The notes under the pieces: generated by a model
Seen by the model: the letters and a program-made list of their open reading frames with translations, nothing else
Told to the model about the DNA's origin: nothing
Database searches by the model: none
In this document: piece after piece, positions 9,136-19,595 of the stretch
Numbering within the stretch: the first letter of the stretch is position 1
Layout: the number at the start of each line of letters is the position of its first letter
Made by a program: the position numbers and the translations under genes
Assembly (NCBI GenBank): GCA_017792445.1
Contig: CP051232.1
Span: forward strand, 1,364,001-1,428,000
Origin: Maritimibacter sp.
Lineage (GTDB): Bacteria > Pseudomonadota > Alphaproteobacteria > Rhodobacterales > Rhodobacteraceae
Length of the DNA: 64,000 bases
Direction of reading: 5' to 3'

Positions 9136-9168
9136 AAACCGGCCGCCCAGAAGGACGGCCGGTTTTGA
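9136..9168 (+). terminator. intrinsic terminator after the 85-aa gene
   Basis: Perfect 10-bp stem AAACCGGCCG (9136-9145) / CGGCCGGTTT (9156-9165) with a 10-nt loop, followed by a T-rich run. Confidence 0.85.
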
Positions 9169-9254
9169 TTTGCGGCGTCGGGTCCGGAAAGAAACGCGCG
9201 AACAGGATCCCGGAACCGACGCCTCCTCCGCAGCCGAAGCCGCGGAGAATTCTT

Positions 9255-10142
9255 TTACTGACCGCCGCCCAGCTGGTGGACGTAGGCCGCGACCGCATTG
9301 ATCTCGGATTCCGACAGGCCGAAGGCGCTGCGGTAGTCCTGAGACCATGCCGGCATCACGCCGAAACGCGAATTGGTGATGGTCTCGGTAAGCGTCGCGA
9401 CGTCTCCGCCATACAGCCAGATCGCATCGGTCAGGTTGGGCGCGCCCAGCCCGACGTCGCCGGTGCCGTCATCCATGTGACAGGCGGCGCACTGTTCGAG
9501 GAACACTTCCTCGCCGCTTGCCGCGAGGCCCGCGTCGTGGTCCTGACCAGAGATCTGGCGCACGTATTGCACCACTTCGGCAATCTGTGCGTCCGTCAGG
9601 ATCTCGTCCCGACCGAAGGCGGGCATCTCGGACCAATGCGCGTCAAAGCTGTCCTCGTTCCGGATGCCGTTGGTCACGGTATAGGCGATCTCGTCGATCG
9701 CACCGCCCCACAGCCAGTCGTCGTCCAGCAGGTTCGGGAAGCCTTCCGCCCCCTGCGCACCTGAGCCGTGACACTGAGAACAGTTGTTGCGGAAGACAGC
9801 CGCGCCCTTGTTGATGGCGAAGTTGTGCAGGTCGCCGTTGTCCGCAAGCGTCGTCAGATCGACGCTCGCAAGCTCGGTTTCGAGGCCAGAGTTCTGCGCC
9901 TCGAAGGTGGCGATCTGCTCTTCCACCTGACCGCGGGTCGAGAAGCCAAGGATGCCCCCCGTCGCGCGCTCGACCAGCGGCCACGCCGGATACAGCAGCG
10001 TGTAGATCACACCCCAGACGATGGTGGCGTAGAAGGTCCACAGCCACCAGCGCGGCAAGGGGTTGTTGTACTCTTCGATACCGTCCCAGGAATGGCCGGT
10101 GGTATCGACCTTGGTCGGTTGATCGGCCGGTTTCTTGCTCAT
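9255..10142 (-). CDS. ccoP: cbb3-type cytochrome c oxidase subunit CcoP (dihaem)
   Basis: A 295-aa membrane-anchored dihaem cytochrome c that passes electrons to CcoO/CcoN. After the N-terminal HSWDGIEEYNNPLPRWW signature come one membrane helix (about residues 33-55) and two c-type haem sites, CSQCH (121-125) and CAACH (218-222), each with a downstream Met ligand candidate (MPAFG and MPAWS). The ATG overlaps the ccoQ stop (ATGA). Last gene of ccoNOQP; a GC-rich stem (CTCCGC/GCGGAG, about 9220-9245) lies beyond the stop but lacks a T-run. Confidence 0.96.
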   Translation of the reverse strand: MSKKPADQPTKVDTTGHSWDGIEEYNNPLPRWWLWTFYATIVWGVIYTLLYPAWPLVERATGGILGFSTRGQVEEQIATFEAQNSGLETELASVDLTTLADNGDLHNFAINKGAAVFRNNCSQCHGSGAQGAEGFPNLLDDDWLWGGAIDEIAYTVTNGIRNEDSFDAHWSEMPAFGRDEILTDAQIAEVVQYVRQISGQDHDAGLAASGEEVFLEQCAACHMDDGTGDVGLGAPNLTDAIWLYGGDVATLTETITNSRFGVMPAWSQDYRSAFGLSESEINAVAAYVHQLGGGQ

Positions 10143-10321
10143 GGCCGGTTCTCCTTGGACGCAATCGGTCTGTCTTCATGGCGGAACGGAATGTTCGCGC
10201 TGTCCTGATGTGCCTGGCGGCTGCCGGGGCGGAACGCCCACAGCACGGCGCCGACGAAGAACGCGAACAGGATCAGAAGAACCCAGCTGTCCGCGATTTC
10301 GCGAAGGATGTGATAGTCCAT
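10139..10321 (-). CDS. ccoQ: cbb3-type oxidase subunit CcoQ (FixQ)
   Basis: A 60-aa single-helix protein (helix about residues 11-30, then WAFRPGSR and a charged tail). Size, sequence and position between ccoO and ccoP identify CcoQ, which stabilises the oxidase complex. Nine bases separate it from ccoO, and its end overlaps ccoP by 4 bp. Confidence 0.92.
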   Translation of the reverse strand: MDYHILREIADSWVLLILFAFFVGAVLWAFRPGSRQAHQDSANIPFRHEDRPIASKENRP

Positions 10322-10330
10322 CGTGTCCCC

Positions 10331-11104
10331 CTAGCGGCTTTCGTCCGGGTTGAAGGTCGAGAAGTCGACCATCGTCCCCAGAACCTGGAGATAGGCGATC
10401 AGCGCATCCATTTCCGAGATGCCCGGCTCGCCGTCGAAGTTGCGCACCTGCGCGCCCGGATAGCGTTCCAGCATGTCCTCATAGTCGCTGTCGGGATCCG
10501 CCTGCGCCCGGAAGTCGGCAAGGCCGTTTTCCAGCATCTCGTCGGAGTACGGGACGCCGACGAAGGCGTTGGTGGCCATCACGTCCTCGATGTACCGGCC
10601 GTCGATCAGGGTGTTCTTGAGGAACCCGTATTTCGGCATCACCGATTCCGGCACGACCGACTGCGGGTCGACAAGGTGCGCGACGTGCCACGCGTCCGAG
10701 TACCGGCCACCCACGCGGGCAAGGTCAGGCCCCGTCCGCTTGGAGCCCCACTGGAACGGGTGGTCGTACATCGACTCGGCCGCCAGCGAATAGTGCCCGT
10801 ACCGTTCGACCTCGTCCCGCATCGGGCGGATCATCTGGCTGTGGCAGACATAGCAGCCCTCGCGGATGTAGACGTTCCGCCCCTCCAGTTCGAGCGGAGA
10901 GTAGGGCCGCACGCCTTCCACCTCTTCGATGGTGTTCTCGAGGTAGAACAGCGGTGCGATCTCGACGATGCCGCCGATGGTCACCACGAGGAACGAGAAG
11001 ACCAGCAGAAGCGTGGCGTTTTTCTCGAGGATCTTGTGGCGATCGAGGATGCCCTGCTTGCGCGGCTTCGGCGCTTCGGGCGTGTTGACTTGGGTATCAG
11101 CCAT
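10331..11104 (-). CDS. ccoO: cbb3-type cytochrome c oxidase subunit CcoO (monohaem)
   Basis: A 257-aa membrane-anchored monohaem cytochrome c, with an N-terminal helix (about residues 31-52) and haem site CYVCH (residues 84-88) in the [13 protein letters not shown] signature. I choose the ATG at 11104 because AAGGAG lies 8 bp upstream; a GTG three codons earlier overlaps that ribosome site. Second gene of ccoNOQP, 12 bp after ccoN. Confidence 0.96.
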   Translation of the reverse strand: MADTQVNTPEAPKPRKQGILDRHKILEKNATLLLVFSFLVVTIGGIVEIAPLFYLENTIEEVEGVRPYSPLELEGRNVYIREGCYVCHSQMIRPMRDEVERYGHYSLAAESMYDHPFQWGSKRTGPDLARVGGRYSDAWHVAHLVDPQSVVPESVMPKYGFLKNTLIDGRYIEDVMATNAFVGVPYSDEMLENGLADFRAQADPDSDYEDMLERYPGAQVRNFDGEPGISEMDALIAYLQVLGTMVDFSTFNPDESR

Positions 11105-11116
11105 CTCCGGCACTCC

Positions 11117-12718
<1,602 letters not shown>

Positions 12719-12815
12719 GGAATCGTCCCTTTTGTCCTTATCCCGACACATGGATCTTCCGTGTGCCGGTCCCTTTCCGACATCCTGCATTTGCACGCAC
12801 GCCGCCGGGAATTCC

Positions 12816-12829
12816 TTGATCCATGTCAA
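12816..12829. promoter_or_regulatory. FNR/FnrL box between ccoN and the usp gene
   Basis: TTGATCCATGTCAA matches TTGAT-N4-GTCAA exactly. Its centre lies almost equidistant (about 104 bp) from the ccoN ATG at 12718 and the usp ATG at 12926. With FNR at -41.5, either promoter would give a leader of about 62 nt, so one box could serve both divergent units. Confidence 0.85.
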
Positions 12830-12925
12830 GGCTCCGGCAGGCCAATTTGCCAATATGGATTTGTCCGCACGGATCGGGCTTTGCGTGACTGCAAAGCCAA
12901 AAAACAATCTCCGGAGGAATGGAGC

Positions 12926-13765
12926 ATGTCCTACAAAACAATAGCCACAATCGTTACCGATCTGGAAAAGGACCGCTGGGCTCTGGAGGCGGCGATTGCG
13001 CTCGCGACTCGCGAAGAGGCCCATCTTGATGTGCTTTGCCTTGGCGTCGACCGTACGCAGCCGGGCTTCTACTATTCCGGCGCCAGCGCCGTCGTGCTTC
13101 AGGACAACCTTGCTCAGGCGCAGGCCGAGGTCGCGACGCTGGAGAAAGCCGTAGAGGCCAAACTGGCGATGGTGGGTCTGCCCTTCGCAATCCGCGCGTC
13201 CACGACTCAGATCGCCGCGATGTCGCCGCTGGTCGCCTACCGCACCCGTCTGGCCGACATCGTCGTGCTGCCCAAGCCCTATGGCGAGGGGAAGAACGTC
13301 GAAACCGAAGCGGTGCTAGAGGCCGCGCTGTTCAACGGCTCGGTTCCGGTGCTGGTGATTCCCGATGGAACCGAATTGCCCGCCAGCTTCTCGAACGTGG
13401 TGATCGGCTGGAATGAAAGTTCGGAATCGCTGCGGGCGGTGCGCTGTGCGCTGCCGTTCCTGAAGCAGGCCGACGACACCTGCATCGCCATCGTCGAACC
13501 GCCGGCGCACGGGCCCGACCGGTCCGACCCGGGCGGAGAACTGTCGCAGGTTCTGGTGCGCCACGGCGTCCGGACCGAGATCAGCGTGCTGGCGAAATCC
13601 ATGCCGAAGATCTCGGACATCATCCTGCGGCTCTGCGATGACCGCGGCGCCAACCTTGTGGTGATGGGCGCCTACGGACACTCTCGCTTCCGCGAGGCGA
13701 TTCTTGGCGGCGCAACGCGCAACATGCTGGAAAACGCTGATATTCCGGTTCTTATGGCGCACTGA
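12926..13765 (+). CDS. tandem universal stress protein, FnrL-linked
   Basis: A 279-aa cytosolic protein made of two UspA-type domains; the second ends in the nucleotide-loop-like [21 protein letters not shown], with the usual final strand PVLMAH. The start at 12926 has a GGAGGA ribosome site. Divergent from ccoN across a single FNR box and convergent with fnrL. A protein of about 277 aa occupies the same place (between ccoN and fnrL) in Rhodobacter sphaeroides, which I recall as orf277. Role in the micro-oxic response is inferred; biochemical function is unknown. Confidence 0.88.
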   Translation: MSYKTIATIVTDLEKDRWALEAAIALATREEAHLDVLCLGVDRTQPGFYYSGASAVVLQDNLAQAQAEVATLEKAVEAKLAMVGLPFAIRASTTQIAAMSPLVAYRTRLADIVVLPKPYGEGKNVETEAVLEAALFNGSVPVLVIPDGTELPASFSNVVIGWNESSESLRAVRCALPFLKQADDTCIAIVEPPAHGPDRSDPGGELSQVLVRHGVRTEISVLAKSMPKISDIILRLCDDRGANLVVMGAYGHSRFREAILGGATRNMLENADIPVLMAH

Positions 13766-13786
13766 CACAGTGCGGCATCGAACGGC

Positions 13787-14527
13787 CTAGACCGGCAAGC
13801 CACCATCCGAGTCATCGCCGGTCTCGGCCATAAGCGCCTCGAAATCGGGAACGGTTACGAGGCGCTTTCCTTCCAGCTCGATGATCCCGTCCCGTTTCAG
13901 CGCCGACACCTGCCGGCTGACGGTTTCAAGCGTCAGGCCAAGGTAGTCGGCCATCGCCTCGCGGGTCAGCGGCAGTTCAAAGCTGGAACCGTCGGTCGGG
14001 CGACGCTTGCGCAGCGACGCTTCGCGCTGGGCGATGATGATCAGCAGGCTCGCGATCTTCTCGCGCGCGGTCTTGCGGCCAAGGATCAGCATCCATTGGC
14101 GCGCGGCGTCCAGTTCGTCCAGCGTCATCTCTAGCAGGCGCTGGGCGATGGACGGCGTGTCTTGCAGAAGTTTCTCGAACGGTTTCCGGCGGAAGCAGCA
14201 CAGCGTGAGGTCGCTGTTCGAGGTCACGTCATAGGGTGCGATGGCGCGGCCCGGTCGTCCGAGGAAATCGGACGGCAACAACAGGCCGACCATCTGCGTG
14301 CGCCCGTCTTCCATCGTCTGGCTAAGCGTCGCGATCCCGCTGACGACCGAAGCGACAAAGTCCATCTCGTCGCCCGCCCAGACCACCGGCTGACCGGCAT
14401 CATAGGTTCTGTAGTATTTGATACTGTCCAGAAGCTCGAGTTCGTCCGCCTCGCATTTGGAACACACCGCCCGATGTCGGATCGGGCAGGTATCGCAATT
14501 CCGTTCTTCCAGGAACAACTCGGTCAT
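13787..14527 (-). CDS. fnrL: oxygen-responsive Crp/Fnr regulator FnrL
   Basis: A 246-aa [4Fe-4S] FNR. N-terminal Cys at 11, 14, 22 and 25 plus Cys110/111 supply the cluster ligands; a cyclic-nucleotide-binding fold follows, and the C-terminal helix-turn-helix LGLTLETVSRQVSAL has the E--SR contacts that read TTGA. It activates anaerobic/micro-oxic genes when the cluster is intact. It is divergent from hemN across an FNR box 27 bp upstream of its own start, so autorepression is likely. No terminator is visible in the 21 bp separating it from the convergent usp gene. Confidence 0.96.
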   Translation of the reverse strand: MTELFLEERNCDTCPIRHRAVCSKCEADELELLDSIKYYRTYDAGQPVVWAGDEMDFVASVVSGIATLSQTMEDGRTQMVGLLLPSDFLGRPGRAIAPYDVTSNSDLTLCCFRRKPFEKLLQDTPSIAQRLLEMTLDELDAARQWMLILGRKTAREKIASLLIIIAQREASLRKRRPTDGSSFELPLTREAMADYLGLTLETVSRQVSALKRDGIIELEGKRLVTVPDFEALMAETGDDSDGGLPV

Positions 14528-14547
14528 GACTGTCTTTCTTCTGCCAC

Positions 14548-14561
14548 TTGATCCGGATCAA
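14548..14561. promoter_or_regulatory. palindromic FNR/FnrL box between fnrL and hemN
   Basis: TTGATCCGGATCAA is a perfect dyad match to the FNR consensus. The centre is 27 bp from the fnrL start and 41.5 bp from the hemN ATG, a spacing that suits repression of fnrL and class II activation of hemN. Confidence 0.9.
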
Positions 14562-14595
14562 AGTGGCCCCCATCGCGCCGTGAAATGCTACGCTC

Positions 14596-15951
14596 ATGGA
14601 ACAGTTAACGCAACTCAAGCGGTTGGGTCTCTTTGACGCGCGCGTTCCGCGCTACACAAGCTACCCCACCGCCCCGCAGTTCTCCGACGCTGTCGGAGCC
14701 GACGAAACCCAGTCGTGGCTGCGGGCGGTTCCTGCAGGCGGTCGCGTATCCTTGTACGTTCACGTGCCGTTTTGCCGTCGCCTGTGCTGGTTCTGCGCTT
14801 GCAGAACACAGGGCACCTCGACGCTGTCGCCGGTCGCGGCCTACATCGAGACACTGAAGACCGAGCTTGCGACCATCGGGCGCGCCTTGCCCGAGGGCGT
14901 GACGCTGGAACACCTGCACTGGGGCGGCGGAACGCCGACCTTGCTGTCGGGGGACATGATCCTTGATCTTGCCCGTGCGATCTTCGACGTCACGCCGCTT
15001 GCGGAAGGGGCGCAGTTCTCGGTCGAGATCGACCCGAACGAGATCGACGAAGCCCGCCTTGACGCACTGGCCGAGGCCGGGATGAACCGCGCTTCGCTGG
15101 GCATTCAGGACTTCGACGCACAGATTCAGGAAACGATCGGACGTCCGCAAAGCTATGACGTCACGCGCGATGCGGTCGACGGCCTGCGGGCGCGCGGCAT
15201 CAACAGTCTGAACGCCGACATTCTTTACGGTCTACCCTATCAGACCGAGGCGAAGATCGCGGATTCTGTGCAGAAACTGCTGTCGCTGAACCCCGACCGC
15301 GTAGCCCTGTTCGGCTACGCGCATGTGCCGTGGATGGCGAAGCGGCAGGGCCTGATCCCAACCGACGCGCTGCCCGCACCGGAAGAGCGTCTTGCCCTGT
15401 TCAACACCGCCCGGCGGCTGTTCCTGTGGGACGGGTTCGAGGAAATCGGCATCGACCACTTCGCCCGCCCCGGCGACGGGCTGGAGGTCGCGTGGCGCGA
15501 GGGCTCGATGCGGCGCAATTTCCAAGGGTACACCGAAGACAGCTCGACCACGCTGATCGGGGTCGGCGCCTCGTCCATTTCACGCTACCCGCAGGGCTAT
15601 GCGCAGAACGACCCGTCGACCTCGGGCTATCAGCGCCGCGTGCGCGACGGCGCGCTGGCGACCACGCGCGGCCACGCCTTCACAAGCGAAGACCTTCTGC
15701 GGGGCCGTATCATCGAGATGCTGCTGTGCGACTTCCGCGCCGACGTGGATCAGGCGGCGGACGAAACCGGCGTGGATGCGGCGAAAGCGCGGAAGCTGAC
15801 CGACGGACTGGCAGAGGCGTTCCCCGACATGCTGACGGTCGAGGACGGTCTGGTCGAGATCCTGCCGCAGGGCCGCCCGCTGGCGCGGATGATCGCACGG
15901 CACTTCGACGCCTATGCGGCCCCGGCTTCGGGTCACAGCCACGCGGTTTGA
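14596..15951 (+). CDS. hemN: oxygen-independent coproporphyrinogen III oxidase
   Basis: A 451-aa radical-SAM enzyme that decarboxylates coproporphyrinogen III without oxygen in haem (and tetrapyrrole) synthesis. The N-terminal VPRYTSYPTAP signature and cluster motif CxxxCxxC (Cys 60, 64, 67) followed by CACRTQ, then GGGTPT, are diagnostic of true HemN rather than HemW. There is no recognisable ribosome site before the ATG, and the FNR box is centred 41.5 bp upstream of it, which suggests a leaderless or nearly leaderless transcript. Terminated by a strong hairpin. Confidence 0.96.
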   Translation: MEQLTQLKRLGLFDARVPRYTSYPTAPQFSDAVGADETQSWLRAVPAGGRVSLYVHVPFCRRLCWFCACRTQGTSTLSPVAAYIETLKTELATIGRALPEGVTLEHLHWGGGTPTLLSGDMILDLARAIFDVTPLAEGAQFSVEIDPNEIDEARLDALAEAGMNRASLGIQDFDAQIQETIGRPQSYDVTRDAVDGLRARGINSLNADILYGLPYQTEAKIADSVQKLLSLNPDRVALFGYAHVPWMAKRQGLIPTDALPAPEERLALFNTARRLFLWDGFEEIGIDHFARPGDGLEVAWREGSMRRNFQGYTEDSSTTLIGVGASSISRYPQGYAQNDPSTSGYQRRVRDGALATTRGHAFTSEDLLRGRIIEMLLCDFRADVDQAADETGVDAAKARKLTDGLAEAFPDMLTVEDGLVEILPQGRPLARMIARHFDAYAAPASGHSHAV

Positions 15952-15972
15952 CGGCGGCAAATGCCTGCACGG

Positions 15973-16010
15973 AAAAAGCCGCGCGTGGGGAAACGCGCGG
16001 CTTTTTCTTT
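15973..16010. terminator. strong bidirectional intrinsic terminator after hemN
   Basis: Perfect 14-bp stem (15973-15986 with 15993-16006) flanked by AAAAA and TTTTT, 6-nt loop. It lies between hemN and the convergent flavoprotein gene and can act on both. Confidence 0.93.
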
Positions 16011-16048
16011 CGGCTCAGGCGCCCGTTATCGAGGATCGCGATAAACGA

Positions 16049-18088
16049 CTACCACCTGATCCCGTAGCGCACGGCGTCGTAGATCCCGGCGTGGATGTTG
16101 CGCGACGCCACCGCGTCGCCGATGCGGTACAGCAGGAACGCTCCGTCGGCATTCCGCTCGGGCAGAAGCTCTCCCTTGCCGGTCGCAAGCGCATCGTAGT
16201 CCACCGCGCCAAGGTTCCGCGACATCGGTTTCAGCGCGAAATACAACTCGTCCAGCGCCTCGGTGCCGTGCTCGACCACCACCTGATCGACGCGCCGCTC
16301 CTCTGTGTAGCCGGGCGCGTAGTCCGACCCCAGAACCGCCACCAGTTCGTTGCCCTCGCGCCGAAGCGCCGTAACGCGGGTGTTGATCGTGACCCGCACG
16401 CCGGTCTTCTGAAACGCCGCCATGTACGGCGCGTGGTTCATGCCGCCGATCTCGGGGGCGAACTGGCGCTCGGGGCTAACGATCTCGACCGTGGCGCCGG
16501 TGGCGGCAATGATCTCGGCCGCGCTCATGCCGGGATGGCCGCCGTTGTCGTCGTAGACAAGTACCCGGCCCGCCGGCTTGGCTTCGCCTGACAGAACGTC
16601 CCAGCTTGAGACGGTCAGCGCATCGCCCTGCATCTCGGGCGGCTGCGGCAACCCGCCGGTGGCGACGATCACCACGTCGGGCCGCTGGCCCAGCACATCC
16701 TCGGGCTCGGCATACAGGTTATAGCGGATCTCGACACCTAGTCGGTCGAGTTCCTCGAGCCGCCAGTCGACGATCCCGATCATCTCGCGGCGGCGCGGAT
16801 TGGCGGCCAGCAGGTTCACCTGCCCGCCCGCGCGGTCAGAGGCTTCGAACACGACGACCTCGTGCCCCCGCTCGGCGGCCACCCGCGCGGCCTCGAGCCC
16901 CGTTGGTCCGGCACCCACGACAACCACGCGCTTCGGCGTTTCCGCCTTCGGGATATCATGCGGCAGATCGGCCTCGCGCCCGGTTGCGGCGTTGTGGATG
17001 CACAGCGCGCCGCCGCCTTCGTAGATCCGGTCAAGGCAATAGGTCGCGCCGACACAGGGCCGGATGCGATCCTCGTGCCCCGCCGCCACCTTCCGCGCGA
17101 TGTGCGGGTCGGCGATGTGGGCGCGGGTCATGCCCACCATGTCCAGCTTGCCCGATGCCACCGCGTGCCGCGCCGTCGCCACGTCCGAGATCTTCGAGGC
17201 GTGGAACATCGGGAAATCCGTTGCAGCGCGCACCTCGCCAGCGAAATCAAGGTGCGGCGCGCTGGCCATGCCCTGTACCGGTATCACGTTCGTCAGTTCG
17301 GCATCGGTGGCGATGCGGCCACGGATCAGGTTGATGAAGTCGAACTTGCCGCTGTCGGCGACGCGGCGCGCGATTTCGACACCTTCCTCGCGCGTGACGC
17401 CCTTGTCGAACTGTTCGTCGGCGACCATCCGCAAGCCGACGATGAAATCCGGACCCACCGCATCTCGCACGCCGTCGATGACCTGCCACATGAACCGCAG
17501 CCGGTTGTCCAGCGACCCGCCATAGTCGTCGTCGCGTCGGTTCTGATAGGGCGACCAGAAGGCGTCGATCAGGTGGCCGTAGCTTTCGAACTCGATCCCA
17601 TCGAGGCCAGCCGCCTGCATCCGCTGCGCGGCGGTGGCATAGTCTGCCACGATCCGCTCGATGTCCCAGTCCTCCATCGCCTTCGGAAAGGCCCGGTGCG
17701 CCGGTTCGCGCAGCGCCGACGGCGCAACGACCGGCAGCCAGTCGCCCTTGTTCCACCCGGTCCGCCAGCCAAGGTGGGTCAGCTGGATCATCACCGCGCA
17801 GCCTTCCTCGTGGCAGGCGTCCGCCAATTCGGACAGCCACGGAACGATCTCGTCCTTCCACGCCAGCAGGTTGCCGAAGGCCTCGGGGCTGTCGCGCGAC
17901 ACCACGGCGGAGCCCGCCGTCATCGTCAGCGCACAGCCGCCCTTGGCCTTTTCCTGATGGTAAAGGCGATAACGCTCGGTCGGCATCCCGTTCTCGGAAT
18001 AGGCCGGCTCGTGCGCTGTCGACATGATGCGGTTCTTCAGCGTGAGGTGCTTCAGGCGGTAGGGCTGAAGCAACGGATCGTTGGACAT
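16049..18088 (-). CDS. OYE/trimethylamine-dehydrogenase-like FMN-FeS-FAD oxidoreductase
   Basis: A 679-aa flavoprotein: N-terminal FMN-binding Old-Yellow-Enzyme barrel (LLQPYRLKHLTLKNRIMSTAHEP), an iron-sulfur region (PCVGATYC, then ALCIHNAATGRE), and C-terminal FAD/NAD(P) domains (VVVGAGPTGLEAARVAAERGH). The layout is that of 2,4-dienoyl-CoA reductase, dimethylamine/trimethylamine dehydrogenase and N-methyl amino acid demethylases; the PCVG--YC version is the one I associate with demethylases of methylated amines. The linear cluster motif has three Cys rather than four. The ATG at 18088 has a GGAGGTA ribosome site; open frame upstream is not coding. Divergent from the FAD dehydrogenase gene. 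Substrate is uncertain. Confidence 0.85.
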   Translation of the reverse strand: MSNDPLLQPYRLKHLTLKNRIMSTAHEPAYSENGMPTERYRLYHQEKAKGGCALTMTAGSAVVSRDSPEAFGNLLAWKDEIVPWLSELADACHEEGCAVMIQLTHLGWRTGWNKGDWLPVVAPSALREPAHRAFPKAMEDWDIERIVADYATAAQRMQAAGLDGIEFESYGHLIDAFWSPYQNRRDDDYGGSLDNRLRFMWQVIDGVRDAVGPDFIVGLRMVADEQFDKGVTREEGVEIARRVADSGKFDFINLIRGRIATDAELTNVIPVQGMASAPHLDFAGEVRAATDFPMFHASKISDVATARHAVASGKLDMVGMTRAHIADPHIARKVAAGHEDRIRPCVGATYCLDRIYEGGGALCIHNAATGREADLPHDIPKAETPKRVVVVGAGPTGLEAARVAAERGHEVVVFEASDRAGGQVNLLAANPRRREMIGIVDWRLEELDRLGVEIRYNLYAEPEDVLGQRPDVVIVATGGLPQPPEMQGDALTVSSWDVLSGEAKPAGRVLVYDDNGGHPGMSAAEIIAATGATVEIVSPERQFAPEIGGMNHAPYMAAFQKTGVRVTINTRVTALRREGNELVAVLGSDYAPGYTEERRVDQVVVEHGTEALDELYFALKPMSRNLGAVDYDALATGKGELLPERNADGAFLLYRIGDAVASRNIHAGIYDAVRYGIRW

Positions 18089-18185
18089 GGCAGTACCTCC
18101 GGGCGCGACCCTAGCGGCCAAGCCCTTGCCGGTCAGGGCGAAAAACGTCATGTGAAGGTTCATCCGCGCATCATGGGAGGGACGC

Positions 18186-19595
18186 ATGGATCTTATCGCA
18201 CGGCTCAAGGACATCGTGGGCGACACGCAGGTGCTGACCGGCGCGGAAACCGCCCCGTATCGCGACGACTGGACCAAGAAGTTCCCGTCCGACCCGCTGG
18301 CCGTGGTGCGCCCCGCAAACACCGCCGAAGTCTCGGCCATCGTGAAGCTGGCAGGCGAAGCGGGCACGCCCGTGGTCCCCGCAAGCGGCCGCACCGGCCT
18401 GACCGGCGGCGCACAGGCGAACGGGCAGATCCTGCTGTCGGTCGAGCGGATGAACAAGATCCGCGAAATACGGCCCGAAGCGCGCACCGCCATCGTCGAG
18501 GCGGGCGTGATCCTGAGCCAGTTGCACGACGCGTGCGAGGAAAAGAACCTTGTGTTCCCGCTGACGTTCGGCGCGAAAGGCTCGGCGATGATCGGCGGCG
18601 TGCTGTCGACGAACGCGGGCGGGTCGAACGTGGTGCGCTACGGCTCGACGCGCGGGCTGTGCCTTGGGCTGGAAGTCGTGCTGGCGGACGGCCGCGTGAT
18701 GGACCTGATGAGCGAGCTGCACAAGGACAACTCTGGCTACGACCTGAAGGACCTGTTCATCGGGGCCGAGGGCACGCTGGGAATCATCACCGCCGCCGTG
18801 ATGAAGCTGTCGCCCAAGCCCGCCGCCTATGCGACCGCCATGGTCGCGACGCCTTCGCTGCCGGACGCGCTGAAGCTGCTGAACCGCCTGCAGATCGCCA
18901 CCGGCGGCGCGGTCGAGGCGTTCGAATACATGCCGCGCAGCTATATCGAAGGGCACCTCGCCTGCTTCCCGGACCAGCGCGAACCCTTCGACGCCCCGCA
19001 TGACATCAACGTGATGGTCGAGGTCGGCGCGCTTGCGCCGCGCGATGCGACGCCGGGCGACGTCGGTTCGGTCCCGATCGTCGACTACCTCGAAGAGGTT
19101 TTGGCGGAACTGTTGGAAGAGGGCGCCGTGCTGGACGCGGTCGTTGCTCGCAACGAAGCGCAGCGCCGCGAGATGTGGCAGCGCCGGGAGGAAGCCGCGC
19201 AGGTCACCACGGGCCGCCTGCCGCTTGTGAACTGCGACGTCGCGCTGCCGCTGGACAAGGTGCACGTGTTCCTTGACCGGATGGAACAGGTGCTGGCCGA
19301 ACTGGACGCCGATGCCGAATGGATCTGCGTCTCGCATCTTGGCGATGGCAACGTTCATTACACCGCCTACCCCTCTAGCAAGGACCCGGCGCTGCAAGAC
19401 GCGCTGGTCGAACGGGTCGAGGACGTGGTGCTGTCTCTTGGCGGGTCGTTCTCGGCGGAACACGGGATCGGGCAGTACAAGAAGCCCTCGATGGCGCGGC
19501 GGAAGAACCCCGTGGCGATCGACGTGATGCGTACCATCAAAACCGCGCTTGACCCTCAGAACCTGCTGAACCCCGGCAAGGTCTTGCCCGATTGA
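18186..19595 (+). CDS. FAD-binding 2-hydroxyacid dehydrogenase (GlcD/D2HGDH family)
   Basis: A 469-aa VAO-fold flavoprotein. PCMH-type FAD domain with SGRTGLTGGAQ and GTLGIITAAVMKLSPKP (about residues 60-215) and C-terminal FAD-oxidase domain ending in FSAEHGIGQYKK, features of D-lactate, D-2-hydroxyglutarate and glycolate dehydrogenase subunits. No GlcE/GlcF partner is adjacent, so a stand-alone D-2-hydroxyacid dehydrogenase passing electrons to ETF or quinone is more likely than glycolate oxidase. Divergent from the OYE-like gene across 97 bp. Confidence 0.85.
   Translation: MDLIARLKDIVGDTQVLTGAETAPYRDDWTKKFPSDPLAVVRPANTAEVSAIVKLAGEAGTPVVPASGRTGLTGGAQANGQILLSVERMNKIREIRPEARTAIVEAGVILSQLHDACEEKNLVFPLTFGAKGSAMIGGVLSTNAGGSNVVRYGSTRGLCLGLEVVLADGRVMDLMSELHKDNSGYDLKDLFIGAEGTLGIITAAVMKLSPKPAAYATAMVATPSLPDALKLLNRLQIATGGAVEAFEYMPRSYIEGHLACFPDQREPFDAPHDINVMVEVGALAPRDATPGDVGSVPIVDYLEEVLAELLEEGAVLDAVVARNEAQRREMWQRREEAAQVTTGRLPLVNCDVALPLDKVHVFLDRMEQVLAELDADAEWICVSHLGDGNVHYTAYPSSKDPALQDALVERVEDVVLSLGGSFSAEHGIGQYKKPSMARRKNPVAIDVMRTIKTALDPQNLLNPGKVLPD

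Noticed and set aside
9215-9250. Possible terminator after ccoP
   Set aside because: A CTCCGC/GCGGAG stem exists but no T-run follows on the minus strand, so it is only mentioned under ccoP.
12719-13024. N-terminal extension of ccoN by 102 codons
   Set aside because: It would translate through the FNR box and promoter and overlap usp; CcoN proteins begin at the membrane segment starting at 12718.
18089-18493. N-terminal extension of the OYE-like protein by 135 codons
   Set aside because: The extension overlaps the divergent FAD dehydrogenase gene; ATG 18088 has a GGAGGTA site and the family N-terminus.
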